NCBI GenBank assembly: GCA_002695025.1
Contig: NZNV01000017.1
Location: forward strand, 310,001-374,000
Direction of reading: 5' to 3'
Length of the DNA stretch: 64,000 bases
From: Owenweeksia sp.
GTDB taxonomy: Bacteria; Bacteroidota; Bacteroidia; Flavobacteriales; Schleiferiaceae
Shown: in pieces, positions 44,945 to 53,896 of the stretch
Layout of the letters: each line of letters opens with the position of its first letter
How positions within the stretch are numbered: position 1 is the first letter of the stretch
Program-made: the position numbers and the translations under genes
The notes under the pieces: generated by a model
Told to the model about the DNA's origin: nothing
The model's input: the letters and a program-made list of their open reading frames with translations, nothing else
Database searches by the model: none

Positions 44945-47900
44945 TCACCCCCTCCCAAACCCTATCTCCGGCAAAACCACCCGTATTTCCTGCTCAGCAT
45001 CTTCTCCTTTCCAGTACAGGATAAAGTTCACTTTAATACGCTCTAAAACATAGCCTTTCTCCCGCAACAATTCCAGTTCTTCTGTAAAGCGTTTGGAGAA
45101 CCGGAGTACCGGCTGACCTTTTGCGTTGTAAGCCGTATGCTCTTCAACGGTCAATGGATCCCCGCTTTGCAGTTGGGAAATAGCGGATTGACAAGAAGCA
45201 AAATAATCCAGCCACACATCCTTATAGCCCGGGTGGAGGGCCAGGAAGGGCGGGGCAGGGTAGTTATGGCGATCCTCCGCGTAGATGAGGTTTTCAGCCG
45301 AATAGCCGGTCAGGAAGTTGCGGTTCAGGTGAACGCTGAGGTTTTGTTTGGCGCGGGTCAGGGCCACGTAAACCTGGCGCTTTTGCTCCTCCGTTTTCGG
45401 GTAAAAGTTTGGCAAAAGCAGGAACACATTATCAAACTCACGGCCCTTGGCTTTGTGAATGGTAGAAACCATAATGGTTTCGCTGCCGGCATGGTAAAAG
45501 TCTTCCAGTTTGGATTCGCGGATAAAAACTTCCAGGTCTGAGCGGTATTTTCGCTTGGGGTGGGTGGTTTCAAAGTCTTCCAGAAGGTTGAGGCAGAGCG
45601 GCAGCTTGGTGCTGTTGCGGAATTGATCCTTCAGGGCTTTTTTAGCGTGTTCCCAATCCTCCGCAGCAATGAGAAAGGTATCATCCTTCAGTTGCAGTTG
45701 GTCCAGGAAGAAACGGACTTCCAGCAAATGGTACAGGTTAAAGCCATCGTTGGACTGTATAAGGCGGGCGGGCATACCTTCTTTCAGCAACATACCCGTG
45801 ATCTGCCGTGCTTCCTCATTATCGTGCGTCAGCACACAGGTAGTACCGCTGAGGTCAGCGGAAAGGATATCCTTTACCAGAGGAACCAGGAGGGTATCCG
45901 ACTGGTAGTGCACCACTTTGATGCGGCCATTCTCTGCCGTAACCGACATGATGGGATTCCTTTTAAGGCGATGCTGAAGTGTTTGCACAAATTGATGGCT
46001 GAAATGCACCAGGTTGCTCTTACTGCGGTAATTTTCAACCAGTTCAAATACCGTGGCATTCTGCTTTTTCATAAAATCTTCCAGGTACTCCGAACGGGCA
46101 CCCCGGAACTCGTAGATGTTCTGATCATCATCACCCACGGCAATCACCCGCATCTCCTCGTTCTGTTCCATCAGGGCGCGGATCAGGGCGTATTCGTGCT
46201 TGTCCATATCCTGCGCCTCATCAATCACCAGCACCGTTTTGGTAATGCGGTTGCGTTCCACCTCTCCCTTTTGGATAGCCTCCACCGCCTGCTGTATAAT
46301 GGTTTGCGACTTTTCCAGGCTGCCCACCCGGCCCAGCAGGTCAAAGCAATAGGAATGAAAAGTCTTGATCTCTACATAAAGGGCCGCGTTGCCGATAAGG
46401 CTTATCAGGCGCTTTTTAAATTCGGTGGCAGCCGCCCGTGAGAAGGTTACCATCAACAACTGCTCATGCTTTACATCCTCCATTAAAAGCAAAGAAGCCA
46501 GTTTATGCACCAGCACGCGGGTTTTTCCACTGCCTGGCCCGGCCGCCACAGCTATATGCTGCGTTTCATTGTCTTTTATGATCTTCAGTTGCGTGGGCGA
46601 AAGTTGGCCGAACAGCTTTTTAAACTTTCCCGGGGTCATCTTCAGTTTCAGTTCATCCGCTTTGCTGCCCGGGAAATACTTGCGGAGGAAAGAGGAGTAG
46701 TTCAGCTGAAAGTAATCTTCCACAAACTGCAGGGCATCGCGGTAATCGGTGATCATCCTGCGCGCATATTCCCCCACAATGTGGATCTGCTGCACCTTGC
46801 TTTTGTAAAACTGCTTTAGCTGGCTGTAATCCTCCTGCTTATAGCGTATTTTATTGTTCAGTTCCAGGCGTTCCAGCGTAAGCTGGTTGTACACCACCAG
46901 AAAGCCGCCTTCTATCTTCAGGGCTTCAATACGGGAGAGGTAAAACAGGGCGTCTTCCACATCCGCTATCCCCACTTCCATCCTGAAAAGGCCGTCCTGC
47001 TTTTTCTCAAAGCCTTCCTTCAGTTCGTGTACGGAAAACTCTACCAAAGTTTCCGGTTTAGGTGGTGGCTCTTCCCTTGGATTGGCCTGGCTCCTTTCGT
47101 ACAGGAAATGGAGGATAAAACGCGCCAGTTGATGCCGCTTTTCCAGCTTTTGGCGCAGCTTTTCTTCCGGGTGCAGGGCTATCACATTTACGTGATGCTG
47201 TGAATGCCGCTGGTTTTGCCGTTTGATCCAGTTCTTGATGGCCCAGAAGTTGAGGATGGTCTTGATCTTATGCGGGCTTACCCCGCTCAAACCCTGTTCT
47301 TCGGCTTCTTCGTTGAGCTGTTTCAGGTGAAAGCCTTGTTCGCTTTGCCCGAAGCGGGGCAGCAGGAAGTTTTCTATTTTGGCAAAGCTCTCCAAAATGT
47401 TTAGTGCGTGCCGGCTGTTTTCGCCCTGGCGGATAAATGCCGTGAGGTCCCGGGTATCGGCCAGTATCTTTTCCTCGCGCAGCAGGTTGATGATGCGGAT
47501 CACTTCTTCTTTTACAATGCCCAGGTGGTCGGAGATGTAATCCACGCGCGATTCGGCTTCCTCTTCGCTGGCGTGCTTACGGCTTTTGCTGGAAAACAGT
47601 TTTTTGATAATGCGGGTGGCCTGTAGCTTTTGGCTGGTATTGAACCTTGGGGAGGCGCGGATCTTTTCTATGGCTTCCTGGGCATTTTTGCTGAGGATGC
47701 TGTTGGCAAACACCCGCGGCATGTTTTGCCCCCGTTTCAGGTAACCCGCTTCTTCCAGCGCGGAAATGGCGGTGGTTACGCGGGTTTCTATTTCGGCCAC
47801 CGTATCATCCCAACCTGCTTTACGGGCAATTTCCAGGGCCGATTGGGAAACGGAATTCCGGAATTTGGTAATATACTTAATGGCGTTCCACACCTGCTGG

Positions 47901-49747
47901 ATCTCCTTAATGGAGAGTTTGGTCTGGTTGAGCAGGATAAAGTGCTTGCTGAGGTCTTCTTCGTTGAATAGCACAAAACAGTCCGCTTGCAGCTTTTCAT
48001 CGCGACCGGCCCGCCCGGCTTCCTGTACGTAGTTTTCCAGGGAGTCGGATATCTCGTAATGCACCACCATGCCCACGTCCTTTTTATCCACACCCATTCC
48101 AAAGGCGGAGGTAGCCACCATAATGGGCACTTCACCCTCTATAAAAGCATCCTGGTTAATGGTTTTTTCGGCCTTGTCCATTTTGCCGTGGTAGGGGCGG
48201 GCATCAAAGCCATCATCCGTAAGCCTTTGCGCCAGGAGGTAAGCCCTGCGGGTGCGGGAAACATACACTATAGTGGGGCAGTTCTTTTGGCCGATGAGGT
48301 TGCGCAGGGCGTTGTATTTCTCCTCCTCATCTTCCTGGGGTAAAACCTTATAGTGCAGATTGGTGCGGCTCACCCTGGCGGTGAAGAGTTGCAGTTCCAG
48401 GGAGAGGTTTTCCCGGAAATACCTGCGGATATCTCCAATTACCTTTTGCTTGGCGGTGGCAGTAAAGCAGGAAACGGGGATGGCATCCGCCCCGTTTTTC
48501 TTCCGTTGAAGGTTTTTGATGAAGTCTGCAATGTAGAGGTAATCCACCCGGAAATCCTGACCCCAGGCGGAGAAGCAATGCGCCTCATCAATTACAAAGC
48601 GCGTAATGTTCCGCCCGAGCAACAGCCTTTCAATGGTACGGGACCGTAAGGATTCCGGGGAAATGTAGAGCAGGGAGGCGGAGCCGTCTTCCACCCGCTC
48701 AAAGGATTTGGCCCGTTCCACCGGGTCCAGCAAACCGTTGATGGTTACCGCTTCGGTAATTCCCGCTTTTTCCAGGTTGTCTACCTGGTCTTTCATCAGC
48801 GATTGCAGGGGTGAGATCACCACCGTTAAGCCCCTGGTGTTTTCCCCGCTCATCAGGGCCGGGAGTTGAAAGGTGATGGACTTACCGCCCCCGGTAGGAA
48901 AAACCGCCAGGATGGATTGATGAGCTACCGCAGCTTTTACCGCCTTTTCCTGCAAAGGTTCTCCCCCGTAAGAGCGGAAACCTTGAAAACCGAAAAAATG
49001 GTCCAGGCCCTGGTACACATCCAGCGCCTGATCGCAATAATTGCATCCTTCCACGCAGGGCTTGTTGCGCAGCAGGTGCATGATACGCTGTACCTGCGGG
49101 TAGTTTTTCAGCACCCAGGGTGGGGTGATGGAGTAGCGGTGGTTGGCATGGATCAGGGAAAGGCAATAGGCCAGTTCTACCGGATTATCTTCAATCAGGA
49201 GAGACAGATCTACATTGGCGCAAATGCTATTCTTAAAGTGCGCTGAGATCAGCTCCTTGGGATCGGTATGGGCGGGCCAGTAATCCAGGTACTGGAAAAA
49301 GGCTCCGAACTCCCATTGTTCTTTGAGCAGCCCGTAAAAGATGCGCTGCAGGCGCTCATCCAGTTTTTGGAAGGCGTTCACCTCGTCAAAAAACAGGTCA
49401 CGGGCCTTAATAGCATCGTTCAGCGGATTATTGGCTTCATCGGTTTGCAGCTTGTCGTCTTTCACCAGAGCGTGGTACGGATTGCCGGGAAAGAGCAGGG
49501 GAGAGAGGTAGAGGGTGTCAATGGCCGGTATGCGGAAGAAGGGCGCCCGCGGGTTGGCCTTGCGCAGGTATTTCAGGTCGTGGTAAATAATGTTGTGCCC
49601 CGCCAGGAACTCTGCGCCTTGCAGGAACTGGCCAAACTCCTGCAAAGAGGCTTTATGAAAAGTACGGCCATCGCTTTTTATGCAGCCGATGTCCAGGATC
49701 TTACTGCGGGCATTGGTTTCTATATCGGCAAAGGCGATGGGTTTCAT
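44945..49747 (-). CDS. Exonuclease-RecQ-UvrD fusion helicase
   Basis: A 1600-residue three-module protein. Residues 1-150 are a DnaQ-like DEDD exonuclease (FADIET with D8 and E10; AGHNIIYHDL; NPLNDAIKARDLF). A C-x3-C-x2-C cluster (PCVEGCNYC) precedes a RecQ helicase with Walker A PTGGGKS (~284), DEAH box (~386) and YVQEAGRAGRDE. The last ~550 residues are a UvrD/Rep superfamily 1 helicase: AAGPGSGKTRVL (~1065), VIDEAQDMD (~1176), GDDDQNIYEFRGA and VALTRAKQNLSVH. Two helicases and a nuclease in one chain suggest processing of DNA ends, forks or invading DNA. It lies upstream of the pAgo pair on the same strand, 320 bases away. Confidence 0.88.
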   Translation of the reverse strand: MKPIAFADIETNARSKILDIGCIKSDGRTFHKASLQEFGQFLQGAEFLAGHNIIYHDLKYLRKANPRAPFFRIPAIDTLYLSPLLFPGNPYHALVKDDKLQTDEANNPLNDAIKARDLFFDEVNAFQKLDERLQRIFYGLLKEQWEFGAFFQYLDYWPAHTDPKELISAHFKNSICANVDLSLLIEDNPVELAYCLSLIHANHRYSITPPWVLKNYPQVQRIMHLLRNKPCVEGCNYCDQALDVYQGLDHFFGFQGFRSYGGEPLQEKAVKAAVAHQSILAVFPTGGGKSITFQLPALMSGENTRGLTVVISPLQSLMKDQVDNLEKAGITEAVTINGLLDPVERAKSFERVEDGSASLLYISPESLRSRTIERLLLGRNITRFVIDEAHCFSAWGQDFRVDYLYIADFIKNLQRKKNGADAIPVSCFTATAKQKVIGDIRRYFRENLSLELQLFTARVSRTNLHYKVLPQEDEEEKYNALRNLIGQKNCPTIVYVSRTRRAYLLAQRLTDDGFDARPYHGKMDKAEKTINQDAFIEGEVPIMVATSAFGMGVDKKDVGMVVHYEISDSLENYVQEAGRAGRDEKLQADCFVLFNEEDLSKHFILLNQTKLSIKEIQQVWNAIKYITKFRNSVSQSALEIARKAGWDDTVAEIETRVTTAISALEEAGYLKRGQNMPRVFANSILSKNAQEAIEKIRASPRFNTSQKLQATRIIKKLFSSKSRKHASEEEAESRVDYISDHLGIVKEEVIRIINLLREEKILADTRDLTAFIRQGENSRHALNILESFAKIENFLLPRFGQSEQGFHLKQLNEEAEEQGLSGVSPHKIKTILNFWAIKNWIKRQNQRHSQHHVNVIALHPEEKLRQKLEKRHQLARFILHFLYERSQANPREEPPPKPETLVEFSVHELKEGFEKKQDGLFRMEVGIADVEDALFYLSRIEALKIEGGFLVVYNQLTLERLELNNKIRYKQEDYSQLKQFYKSKVQQIHIVGEYARRMITDYRDALQFVEDYFQLNYSSFLRKYFPGSKADELKLKMTPGKFKKLFGQLSPTQLKIIKDNETQHIAVAAGPGSGKTRVLVHKLASLLLMEDVKHEQLLMVTFSRAAATEFKKRLISLIGNAALYVEIKTFHSYCFDLLGRVGSLEKSQTIIQQAVEAIQKGEVERNRITKTVLVIDEAQDMDKHEYALIRALMEQNEEMRVIAVGDDDQNIYEFRGARSEYLEDFMKKQNATVFELVENYRSKSNLVHFSHQFVQTLQHRLKRNPIMSVTAENGRIKVVHYQSDTLLVPLVKDILSADLSGTTCVLTHDNEEARQITGMLLKEGMPARLIQSNDGFNLYHLLEVRFFLDQLQLKDDTFLIAAEDWEHAKKALKDQFRNSTKLPLCLNLLEDFETTHPKRKYRSDLEVFIRESKLEDFYHAGSETIMVSTIHKAKGREFDNVFLLLPNFYPKTEEQKRQVYVALTRAKQNLSVHLNRNFLTGYSAENLIYAEDRHNYPAPPFLALHPGYKDVWLDYFASCQSAISQLQSGDPLTVEEHTAYNAKGQPVLRFSKRFTEELELLREKGYVLERIKVNFILYWKGEDAEQEIRVVLPEIGFGRG

Positions 49748-49896
49748 TGTATCACATATATTGAGTAATAATTATTTCTCCCTATAGTGCATCTGTGAGT
49801 TGAGGTATTTCAACATTCAGTTTTTCTGCGGTTTTTGAAGTCTTTCATAGCCTAACAATATTACGGAAATAAGAGAGATAGAAAATCAGTATTTAT

Positions 49897-49941
49897 CCTT
49901 TCAGGTTTCTGTTTGCTATGGCCTGCGGGAGACCTGGAAGG
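49897..49941. repeat. Intergenic hairpin repeat, type B copy 2
   Basis: CCTTTCAGGTTTC pairs with GAGACCTGGAAGG over 13 positions as RNA, with two G-U wobbles, around a 19-base loop. Arms match the hairpins at 41483-41533 and 54210-54256. Confidence 0.65.
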
Positions 49942-50042
49942 TTTCTGCTCTAACTTCTATTTAAGCCCCACCTGTGCAGAAATGAGCAATAATCAGAATA
50001 GACACTTTGTTTAGCTTTTATCCATTTAGTTTAGGAAGATGA

Positions 50043-50073
50043 GACCTGAGAGGTTTGTCAAACCTCTCAGGTC
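50043..50073. repeat. Intergenic hairpin repeat, type B-related copy 3
   Basis: GACCTGAGAGGTTT - GTC - AAACCTCTCAGGTC, a perfect 14-base stem with a 3-base loop. The ACCT...AGGT arms resemble the other type B hairpins but with GAGAGG instead of GGAAGG. It is flanked by AAACCTC-rich sequence and may act as a terminator. Confidence 0.7.
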
Positions 50074-50192
50074 TTACAATCTGCCTCCGGGAGTAGGCAG
50101 GTAAACCTTCGGAAGGCAATTCTTGCTCTTCGGAAAGCACTTGGTTCTTCTCTTTAACCAAAAGGGGAATTTCATCCCAAAATCTACCACCC

Positions 50193-50393
50193 ATGAAAAA
50201 GTATTATGTAAACAACCGCGCCCAGGCTAATGGCGATCATGAAGTGCATGATGAAGATTGCCACTATCTGCCCTCCGATAGGAAATACCTGGGTTTACAC
50301 AACCACTGCAGGTCAGCGGTGGAAGCAGCCAAAGCCTATTACCGGCAGGTGAACGGCTGTAAGTTTTGTAGTGAGGATTGTCATACGCAATAA
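50193..50393 (+). CDS. Small Cys/His protein with H-x2-D-C-x-Y-L ... C-K-x-C motif
   Basis: A 66-residue protein. The motif H19-x2-D22-C23-x-Y25-L26 is followed 30 residues later by C56-K-x-C59 and then another cysteine, giving a likely zinc or disulfide cluster. The same motif occurs at H54...C84 of the membrane protein encoded at 53490. No signal peptide. It begins the plus-strand run that continues with the 50410 gene. Function unknown. Confidence 0.65.
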   Translation: MKKYYVNNRAQANGDHEVHDEDCHYLPSDRKYLGLHNHCRSAVEAAKAYYRQVNGCKFCSEDCHTQ

Positions 50394-50409
50394 AAAATCA
50401 ATTTATCCC

Positions 50410-51012
50410 ATGATTAAAATATCCCTGACAGACTTAATTGATTTTGTAAGTAAAGTAGGTTCTACCAAATTGACTTTGGTGAATAAAGTCAAAAATCGTG
50501 ACGATTACCATCCCGCTCGTGATTTCTACAAAGTGTTGAGAGATGGAATTATCGACAATCATATAAACGGGGGTGATAAGAAGAGCCTTGAAGAGATGCT
50601 TATTACCGTTCACCCTAAGAAGAAAGATAACTTTCAGGAAGCTATACAAGGCTATAAAAAATTCTGGGGCAGGAAGGACCTTCAGTGGATAGAGCCTGTA
50701 TTTAAACACTGGCAGATAGATGATCTGGATGTGAAAATAAACCCGGAGTTAGGTTTAATGATTAATGGTAAGCCTCACGTTATTAAACTATATCTAAAAT
50801 CTGATAAGCTCTCCAAGAATAAGAGTGATCAGATACTGGCATTGCTTGAATCTGAATTGAGAAGAAAAGCCGGAAAGCAAACAGTTTTTTGTGTACTGGA
50901 TGTTCGCCAGGGTAAGCTTTACTGTAATGAAGATAAGAGGAAGGACCTAATCCCACTTTTGGTTGGTGAAGCCAGGAGCTTTGCGAGTATATGGAATAGT
51001 CTGGAAAAATAG
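50410..51012 (+). CDS. Unknown protein next to yidD-like copy 2
   Basis: About 200 residues from ATG at 50410 (MIKISLTDLIDFVSKVGSTK); the frame opens at 50371, but those codons overlap the preceding gene. A helical N-terminal part with KVLRDGIIDNHINGGDKKSLEE is followed by strands and NGKPHVIKLYLK, then LALLESELRRKAGK and VFCVLDVRQGKLY. The last part resembles a small nuclease or ligand-binding alpha/beta domain, but no catalytic motif is secure. It lies 9 bases before the yidD-like gene. Not recognised. Confidence 0.6.
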   Translation: MIKISLTDLIDFVSKVGSTKLTLVNKVKNRDDYHPARDFYKVLRDGIIDNHINGGDKKSLEEMLITVHPKKKDNFQEAIQGYKKFWGRKDLQWIEPVFKHWQIDDLDVKINPELGLMINGKPHVIKLYLKSDKLSKNKSDQILALLESELRRKAGKQTVFCVLDVRQGKLYCNEDKRKDLIPLLVGEARSFASIWNSLEK

Positions 51013-51021
51013 TGAGGGACA

Positions 51022-51381
51022 ATGAGAATGGAAATTACAGATCAGACAGAAGAGCTATTTGAAATAGTGGCGGATAGTCATGATGCCGTAGTTATTGAAA
51101 GATGTTTTTCAAAATACACTAAACGGGATATGGAAATCCAGCAGTTAGCAATTCCTCAAAAACCAATCTGGCTTCGGGTTACAGTGAAAAGCATACGATT
51201 TTACCGCAAGCATTTATCCCAAAGATTAGGGAACAGATGTGTGTTCGATCCCAGTTGTTCGCATTATGCGGAGCAGGCTTTCAGAGAAAAAGGGTTTTTT
51301 AAAGGGGTGAAGCTAACGCTAATAAGGCTCCGAAGATGTAACCCCTCCAACGGAGGGACAGATTTATTGAAACATAATTAA
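51022..51381 (+). CDS. YidD family protein, copy 2
   Basis: A 119-residue paralogue of the protein at 40893, with the same N-terminal extension (VADSHDAVVIERCFSKYT) and the YidD core (RLGNRCVFDPSCSHYAEQAF, LRRCNPSNGG). At DNA level long stretches are identical or nearly so, including the intergenic sequence before the DUF4177-like gene. The duplication is recent. Unlike copy 1 it follows a gene of unknown function rather than the HsdR_N-like nuclease. Confidence 0.85.
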   Translation: MRMEITDQTEELFEIVADSHDAVVIERCFSKYTKRDMEIQQLAIPQKPIWLRVTVKSIRFYRKHLSQRLGNRCVFDPSCSHYAEQAFREKGFFKGVKLTLIRLRRCNPSNGGTDLLKHN

Positions 51382-51392
51382 ATCAATATATC

Positions 51393-51584
51393 ATGCAATA
51401 CAAAATTCAACAAATTGGTGCTCAGTTTTCAAACCAAGGTATCAGTAACCTGGAGAAGAATCTGAACAGTCGGGCAGACCAGGGCTACAAGTTTCATTCT
51501 GTCATACAGATACAGAAAACGGGTTGTTTAGGGATAGGGGCGCCAACAGTCACATATATCGCAGTTTTTGCGAAGGATGAATAA
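51393..51584 (+). CDS. DUF4177-like small protein, copy 2
   Basis: A 63-residue paralogue of the protein at 41267: LEKNLNSRADQGYKFHSVIQ and TYIAVFAKDE. It keeps the 11-base spacing to the yidD-like gene. Pairing in two places suggests the two proteins act together. Function unknown. Confidence 0.7.
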   Translation: MQYKIQQIGAQFSNQGISNLEKNLNSRADQGYKFHSVIQIQKTGCLGIGAPTVTYIAVFAKDE

Positions 51585-51648
51585 ATCCGGGTCTATTTCC
51601 TTTGGTCAGGACATAATAGGTTTTATAAGGCCAGAAGATTAATTAGAA

Positions 51649-53484
51649 ATGAAGAGTTTCTCGATAAAAGCACGAAGCTGCGTATTAAGAAATAAGAAAG
51701 CTTCACAAGATGTGGATAGCCTTCTTTCAGGCAATATCAAATTCATCATACCAGTCTTTCAACGGTCTTATTCCTGGGACGGGCGACAGGTGGAAAAATT
51801 GCTGAACGACATTCTCTACACCTTCGAAAGTGAAGATGGCCAATTGGGTGCCGAACCCATCTTTATTGGCACCATGCAGTTAGGTAAACCCAAAGAAAAC
51901 GGGGAGCAGGAAGTTATTGACGGTCAGCAACGCCTCACCACTATACTTTTAATGATCAAGGTGTTAAGCTTATTGTTTCCGAACTGTGCCCGTCTTAAAG
52001 AGGTGGGGTTTGACTGGATAGAAAGCAGAGTGAGTAAAGGAGAACAGCAAAAACGGCTGGAAGAAGTATTAACTATTAGTAATGTAAAGAGCTTACTGCA
52101 AAAAGATGAGCAGCGGGAAAATGTAAACCGTTATCTCAAGAACACACAGCTCATCTGCCAAATCCTCGGCACCTATTTTGAAGAAGAGGGCGAAGGAAAA
52201 CCCAGTGCTCTGATAGAATATTTATTGCAACAGGTCTATTTTGTGGTGATCGAAACCCATGCAGGTCTCTCCAAAACCCTGCAGATATTTGACGCTATAA
52301 ACACCACCGGACTTGATCTCAACGGAGGAGATGTATTTAAGATAAGGATGTATGAATACCTCACCAGCAAAAAAGGAGAGCAGAAGGAGGTGTTTGACGA
52401 GATATCCGGATTATACCAGAAAATTGAGGCTTATAACGTAAAAATCGGATCTTCATTTATGTCAATGCCCCATATTTTGGGGATCTACCAATTTTACCTG
52501 ATTGGGGTTTATGATTTGCCAAAGGAGCTATACCGCTACTCGTATAGCCGTTTCTTCGAAGAGTTTTTTGATACCGCCTTTGGGTTACAGAAGGAAGGAC
52601 ATTTTAAAGATAAAACGGATAGGATAGAGCTTCGGTTAGAGGACATTGAATCTTTGATCGAATCACGTTACGACTGGGAGGCCAATTGGTGGAGCAAGGC
52701 TTATTATACGGAGGAGGATGTATGCATGAGTCATATGATGTGTGGGTCACGTTACTCGACTTTCTGGCGGATTATTGTTCTGTACAATCTTCAATTAAGG
52801 AAAACTGATATTACCGAACCCGAACGTTGGGCGCGAGTACTGCTATTCAATTCTAATCTGAGCCGACTGTATTTTGCCTATAGCATCGTATATGCCCGGG
52901 CAGTAAACCACGTTCGCAGCAAAACCTATAAACTCTCTCTATTGATCTCGGAGGGAGATCTGGATGAAACAGATCGGGAACTATCCATTATGTTGAATAA
53001 TGTGGATTTATACAATAGGGTTGAGAAAAGGCTGGCAGGGGAGATCACCGATAACGCCAAAGCCAAAAATATGATCTGCAGGCTTTCCGCCATGCTGGAA
53101 GAAGATTATAAGGCTGAAGCAGTGCAGGACGAGCATTACAGATCAAAGTTGGAGCGCATTTTATATAACCCTAACCAGCCAATCGATATCGAACATATTC
53201 AGTCTTACCATCATGAAGATGAAGCTATACGGGAATCTATTTGGGAAGAGTGGAAGGGGGATATCAATTCCATCGGAAACCTAACCGTACTGGAAAGAGA
53301 TAAGAACCGCCATATTAAAAACAAATCTTTCAGTAAAGTAAAGCGCCTGCAGTACGCGGAGAGCTGCTATGCCGGTGTAAGGAGTATCGGGGATCAGGAA
53401 GAGTGGACTTTGGAAGATGCCCGAAAAAGAAAAGATGAGCGATCCAAAGCTATTCTTGATTACCTGTTTGGAAGTGCTTCATAA
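51649..53484 (+). CDS. DUF262/DUF1524 protein (GmrSD-like restriction factor)
   Basis: A 611-residue protein. The DUF262 N-terminal domain (ParB-like) has FIIPVFQRSYSWDGRQVEKL and the hallmark VIDGQQRLTTILLM; the C-terminal DUF1524 domain has a His-Me finger-type signature IEHIQS ... SIGNLTVLERDKNRHIKNK. GmrSD enzymes cleave glucosylated hydroxymethylcytosine DNA of phages using NTP; related single-chain proteins defend in other ways. The N and C domains are joined by a long helical linker. It is followed after 5 bases by a small Cys-motif membrane protein gene, so they are probably cotranscribed. Confidence 0.88.
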   Translation: MKSFSIKARSCVLRNKKASQDVDSLLSGNIKFIIPVFQRSYSWDGRQVEKLLNDILYTFESEDGQLGAEPIFIGTMQLGKPKENGEQEVIDGQQRLTTILLMIKVLSLLFPNCARLKEVGFDWIESRVSKGEQQKRLEEVLTISNVKSLLQKDEQRENVNRYLKNTQLICQILGTYFEEEGEGKPSALIEYLLQQVYFVVIETHAGLSKTLQIFDAINTTGLDLNGGDVFKIRMYEYLTSKKGEQKEVFDEISGLYQKIEAYNVKIGSSFMSMPHILGIYQFYLIGVYDLPKELYRYSYSRFFEEFFDTAFGLQKEGHFKDKTDRIELRLEDIESLIESRYDWEANWWSKAYYTEEDVCMSHMMCGSRYSTFWRIIVLYNLQLRKTDITEPERWARVLLFNSNLSRLYFAYSIVYARAVNHVRSKTYKLSLLISEGDLDETDRELSIMLNNVDLYNRVEKRLAGEITDNAKAKNMICRLSAMLEEDYKAEAVQDEHYRSKLERILYNPNQPIDIEHIQSYHHEDEAIRESIWEEWKGDINSIGNLTVLERDKNRHIKNKSFSKVKRLQYAESCYAGVRSIGDQEEWTLEDARKRKDERSKAILDYLFGSAS

Positions 53485-53489
53485 ATAAG

Positions 53490-53837
53490 ATGAGTAGTTC
53501 TAAAAGTAGATCCATGAAACCTGGCAAAGGGTATATCCTATTTATCAGCATCTTTTTACTTGGAGGATGGCTTTTTTACTGTCACTATTCTCCCGCCCGC
53601 GAACATCTTAGCGATCAGGTCTATATCACAAAAACCGGAAAAAAATATCATCAGGTGGATTGCTATTACCTGCGCCACAGTAAAATTGAAATGAGCCGCG
53701 TAAAAGCGGAGGAATTGGGTCTAACACCTTGTAAGGTATGCTTTTATAAGCCTGCTGCTTATCAGGAAGGCGATACGGTGATTTTTGAGGAGGCTCTGGT
53801 ATTTCAGATTCAGCTAGAGAATACGTCTGTTTATTAA
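53490..53837 (+). CDS. Membrane-anchored protein with H-x2-D-C-x-Y-L ... C-K-x-C motif
   Basis: A 115-residue protein. Residues 13-32 are one membrane helix (GYILFISIFLLGGWLFY); the rest, starting SDQVYITKTGKKYHQVDC, carries H54-x2-D57-C58-x-Y60-L61 and C81-K-x-C84. The segment is an Ada-like or treble-clef zinc module often seen at the end of larger bacterial proteins; the same motif is in the small protein at 50193. The domain should be periplasmic. It follows the DUF262 gene by 5 bases. Confidence 0.7.
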   Translation: MSSSKSRSMKPGKGYILFISIFLLGGWLFYCHYSPAREHLSDQVYITKTGKKYHQVDCYYLRHSKIEMSRVKAEELGLTPCKVCFYKPAAYQEGDTVIFEEALVFQIQLENTSVY

Positions 53838-53896
53838 AATAAAAAATCTGAGAAGGAAAATTAATTTTTAATTGATCAAAAATTAAACTAATAAAT

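Larger units (their letters stand above)
49748..50192. other. Intergenic region with two hairpin repeats
   Basis: About 445 bases between divergent genes. It carries hairpins at 49897-49941 and 50043-50073, described separately. No frame or RNA gene is convincing. Confidence 0.6.

Noticed and set aside
45137-49768. Many plus-strand frames up to 293 codons inside the helicase fusion region
   Set aside because: They are antisense to the exonuclease-RecQ-UvrD gene, whose catalytic motifs are all intact.
49897-50073. CRISPR-like repeats from the hairpin-rich region
   Set aside because: The hairpins are not equally spaced, differ in sequence and have no spacers between regular repeats.
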